From NCBI RefSeq assembly GCF_029542785.1, contig NC_083370.1:496001-560000 (forward strand): a stretch of 64,000 nt of DNA, given 5' to 3'. The notes beneath the pieces are model-generated. The model ran no database searches. It had not been told where the DNA came from and saw only the letters and a list, made by a program, of their open reading frames with translations. This document shows, piece by piece, positions 62,196-64,000 of this stretch. The stretch comes from Malassezia japonica (lineage: Eukaryota; Basidiomycota; Malasseziomycetes; Malasseziales; Malasseziaceae). Both the position numbers and the translations under genes were made by a program. The stretch's first letter is position 1. Every line of letters begins with the position of its first letter.

Positions 62196-63812
62196 ATGGC
62201 GTTTTCGTTCGGAAAGCCGCCGGGCGGCGCGTCTGCGCCGCTGTTTGGCAATGCAAGCGCCACGCCGTCGTTCGGCACTCAGGCGCAGGGAACGCAGGGC
62301 GCGCCGGCGGGGCAGGCGGGGCAGTCGGGCTTCTCGTTCGGCAGCACCGCGCCGTCGGGCGGCCTGTTTGGCCAAAAACCCGACGCGAGCGCACAGGCGC
62401 CGGGCGCACCGGGCACGCAGACACAGAGCGCCGGGCTCTTTGGCCAGCAAAAGCCGGCGTCGACTGGGATGTTTGGACAGCAGGGGCAGCAGGGGCAGCA
62501 GGGGCAGCAGGGCGGATTGTTCGGGCAGTCGGCGCCGGCACAGCAGGGCCAGCAACAAGGCGGCCTCTTTGGCCAGTCGCAGCCGGCGCCGCAGGGCCAG
62601 GGCGGTCTCTTTGGGCAGGCATCGCAGCCCGCACAGGGACAGCAGCAGGGCGGGCTCTTTGGCCAGTCGACCCCACAGCCGGCGCAGGGCCAAGGCGGGC
62701 TCTTTGGCCAGTCAACACAAAACCAGGCGAGCGGCCTTGGGCAGTCGGCGCCCCCCGCGCCCTCCGGCGGGCTCTTTGGCCAGTCGAGCACACAGCCAGG
62801 CCAGCAACAGGGCGGCCTGTTTGGCCAGTCGTCCGCCGCGGCCAAGCCCGGCGGCGGCCTCTTTGGCGCGCAGCCTGCTGGTGCGCAAAAGCCGTCGCTC
62901 TTTGGGCAGTCGCAGCCTGCATCCTCCGCGCCGCCCGCGCCCATGGGCCAGTCGACTTCCGCGCCGCAGGACAAGAAACTCGGCGCGCCGCTCAATACGC
63001 AGCTCGAGCAGATCCGAGCGAGCTGGGATACCTCGAATCTGTCTACTTGCCAGTTCCAGCACTACTTGTACAACCGTGCGCCGGATGCGCAAGCGCTCCC
63101 CCAGCTTGCCGTGCGGCGTGCGGATGCCGTTGGCCCGATGCACGATGCGCTGTGGGCGAAAGCGATGCAAGAGAACCCCGAGCCGGACCGCCTATACCCC
63201 GTGCTGGCCGTCGGCTTTGGCGATCTGCAGGCGCGTGCGCGTGCGCAGTCTGCCGAAGCCGGCCGGCAGCACAACAAGCTCGCCGAGCTGTCCAAGCAGC
63301 TTTCTGCGCTGCAGCAGAAGCACGATCTCTCGAACGCCGTCCGTGCACAGTCGGCAATGCTGATGCAGGCGCGTATCCACCAGCGGCTCCTGAGCCTGAT
63401 CAAGGACAGTGCGACGCTCATCCCCGCGCTGCGTGGCCAGACGATGACCGCGAGCGAGGACATGCTCCTCTCGGTGCTCGAGTCGTGCGAGGCGCAGCTG
63501 AACGGCGCGACGAACGAGTACGCGGGTGCGACACAGACGCGCCTGCGTGCGCAGATCAACGAGCTCTGGGCGCAGCTCGGCGTGGTGCGCGCCAAGCGCG
63601 AGGCGCTTGCATCGCAGGGCCGCGTCGACTCGGGCAACACCGAGTGGGCGGTCGTGGACGAGGCGAGCTTTGAGGAGATTACGAGCATCCTCGCCTCGCT
63701 CCAGCAGGGCCTGCTGCACCTGACCAACACGCTCAGCGCGGATACCAAGGCGCTGAACATGGTCTGCGACGGGCTGACCGGCGTCCCGCTCGTCGGCATC
63801 CGGAATCGGTAG
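62196..63812 (+). CDS. NUP57: FG nucleoporin Nup57/Nup54
   Basis: Central-channel nucleoporin of the Nsp1-Nup49-Nup57 complex. Single exon, 538 aa. Residues 1-260 are an FG domain with about a dozen GLFGQ repeats in Gln/Gly/Ala/Pro spacers. From about 270 the conserved Nup54 alpha-helical domain begins (FQHYLYNRAPDAQAL, RLYPVLAVGFGDLQARAR), followed by coiled coil (LAELSKQLSALQQKHDL) and MTASEDMLLSVLESCEAQL. Length and order match Nup57/Nup54 rather than Nup49 or Nsp1. Confidence 0.93.
   Translation: MAFSFGKPPGGASAPLFGNASATPSFGTQAQGTQGAPAGQAGQSGFSFGSTAPSGGLFGQKPDASAQAPGAPGTQTQSAGLFGQQKPASTGMFGQQGQQGQQGQQGGLFGQSAPAQQGQQQGGLFGQSQPAPQGQGGLFGQASQPAQGQQQGGLFGQSTPQPAQGQGGLFGQSTQNQASGLGQSAPPAPSGGLFGQSSTQPGQQQGGLFGQSSAAAKPGGGLFGAQPAGAQKPSLFGQSQPASSAPPAPMGQSTSAPQDKKLGAPLNTQLEQIRASWDTSNLSTCQFQHYLYNRAPDAQALPQLAVRRADAVGPMHDALWAKAMQENPEPDRLYPVLAVGFGDLQARARAQSAEAGRQHNKLAELSKQLSALQQKHDLSNAVRAQSAMLMQARIHQRLLSLIKDSATLIPALRGQTMTASEDMLLSVLESCEAQLNGATNEYAGATQTRLRAQINELWAQLGVVRAKREALASQGRVDSGNTEWAVVDEASFEEITSILASLQQGLLHLTNTLSADTKALNMVCDGLTGVPLVGIRNR
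62338..62915 (+). repeat. Tandem GLFGQ-coding repeats of NUP57
   Basis: Imperfect units of roughly 40-70 bp with the core GGCGGGCTCTTTGGCCAGTC encode GGLFGQS. Within them, GGGCAGCAG is repeated in immediate tandem near 62485-62510. They are protein-coding FG repeats. Confidence 0.85.
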
Positions 63813-63821
63813 CTGCATAGC

Positions 63822-64000
63822 CTACTTGGGGTCCCACTCTTCCACCGCGCCGTAGAATGCGCCGATGGTGCGCTTCTGCGCGTCGGCGCCCGACTCGCTC
63901 GGCACATCGCCGATCGCACGCACGACGAGGTACTTGCGACCGGTGAGGACCTTGGGCGTGACCGCCGGGGGCCACGCGCCCTGGGCGGCGGCGGCGGCGG
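63822..64000 (-). CDS. C-terminal 58 codons of an unidentified protein
   Basis: Only the 3' end of a minus-strand gene is inside the window. It reads an alanine run, then WPPAVTPKVLTGRKYLVVRA, IGDVPSESGADAQKRTIGAF and YGAVEEWDPK before the stop at 63824-63822. I do not recognise the family. Its stop is 9 bp from that of NUP57 (convergent). Codon usage resembles the neighbouring genes. Confidence 0.55.
   Translation of the reverse strand, partial: AAAAAQGAWPPAVTPKVLTGRKYLVVRAIGDVPSESGADAQKRTIGAFYGAVEEWDPK

Noticed and set aside
62338..62915. Regularly spaced repeats resembling an array element
   Set aside because: The units are in frame and encode GLFGQ motifs of an FG nucleoporin. Spacers are coding and low-complexity, so this is not CRISPR or a mobile element.

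Overview
The window is nuclear DNA of a compact, GC-rich fungal genome. Protein families, gene order and splice signals (GTACGT or GTATGT donors, CTNAC branch sites, CAG acceptors) fit a basidiomycete yeast of the Ustilaginomycotina, most likely Malassezia or a close relative. The species assignment is inference from memory, not a search. I support 39 protein-coding genes, two of them cut by the window edges. I found no tRNA, rRNA, transposon, CRISPR array or prophage.

Layout. 1-5634 (minus): UBP14, SRV2/CAP and NDC80. 5677-7663 (plus): a GH5 steryl/ceramide glucosidase-like enzyme. 7705-12496 (minus): RNR2, a glutathione transferase and PRP43. 12572-14099 (plus): SEC13 and an FMC1-like protein. 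14420-16060 (minus): an orphan disordered protein. 16357-16637 (plus): a 9.5 kDa complex I subunit. 16675-18110 (minus): a nucleoside transporter. 18180-22869 (plus): MCT1, a p24 protein, TYS1 and GLO1. 22997-24839 (minus): an SFP1-like regulator. 25289-28212 (plus): GPI2 and an alpha/beta hydrolase. 28241-35642 (minus): UBP8 and URB1. 35691-37414 (plus): ULA1. 37415-38840 (minus): a DnaJ protein with an added N-terminal cysteine module. 38894-44938 (plus): SPC1, DST1, MAK21 and TRM61. 44935-45753 (minus): TRM7. 45780-48900 (plus): NGL2 and CDC1. 48907-53110 (minus): a UBA/UBX protein, CAC2 and an IRS4-like EH protein. 53161-56536 (plus): three tandem short-chain dehydrogenases. 57335-63812 (plus): an orphan, an iron-sulfur L-serine dehydratase and NUP57. 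63822-64000 (minus): the end of an unidentified gene.

The outstanding feature is the splicing system. Many genes look frameshifted until extremely short introns are removed. I reconstructed 62 by hand from reading frame and family conservation. They span 21-32 nt, 38 are exactly 22 nt and 13 are 23 nt. In the common form the branch-point A lies about 5 nt before the intron end. Every multi-exon model listed closes to a whole number of codons. The genome is also tightly packed: divergent start codons lie as close as 26 bp (TRM7/NGL2), and convergent stop codons abut (ULA1/DnaJ) or overlap (TRM61/TRM7).

Most genes are unrelated housekeeping functions: ubiquitin and SAGA deubiquitination, ribosome biogenesis, tRNA methylation, secretion, GPI anchors and chromatin. 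Points of special interest are an MCT1 whose nucleophile motif reads GHGSG instead of GHSxG, a bacterial-type serine dehydratase whose last-residue cysteine is reached only after splicing, a SEC13 whose first coding exon is only the ATG, and a glyoxalase with a 21-nt microexon between two 22-nt introns.
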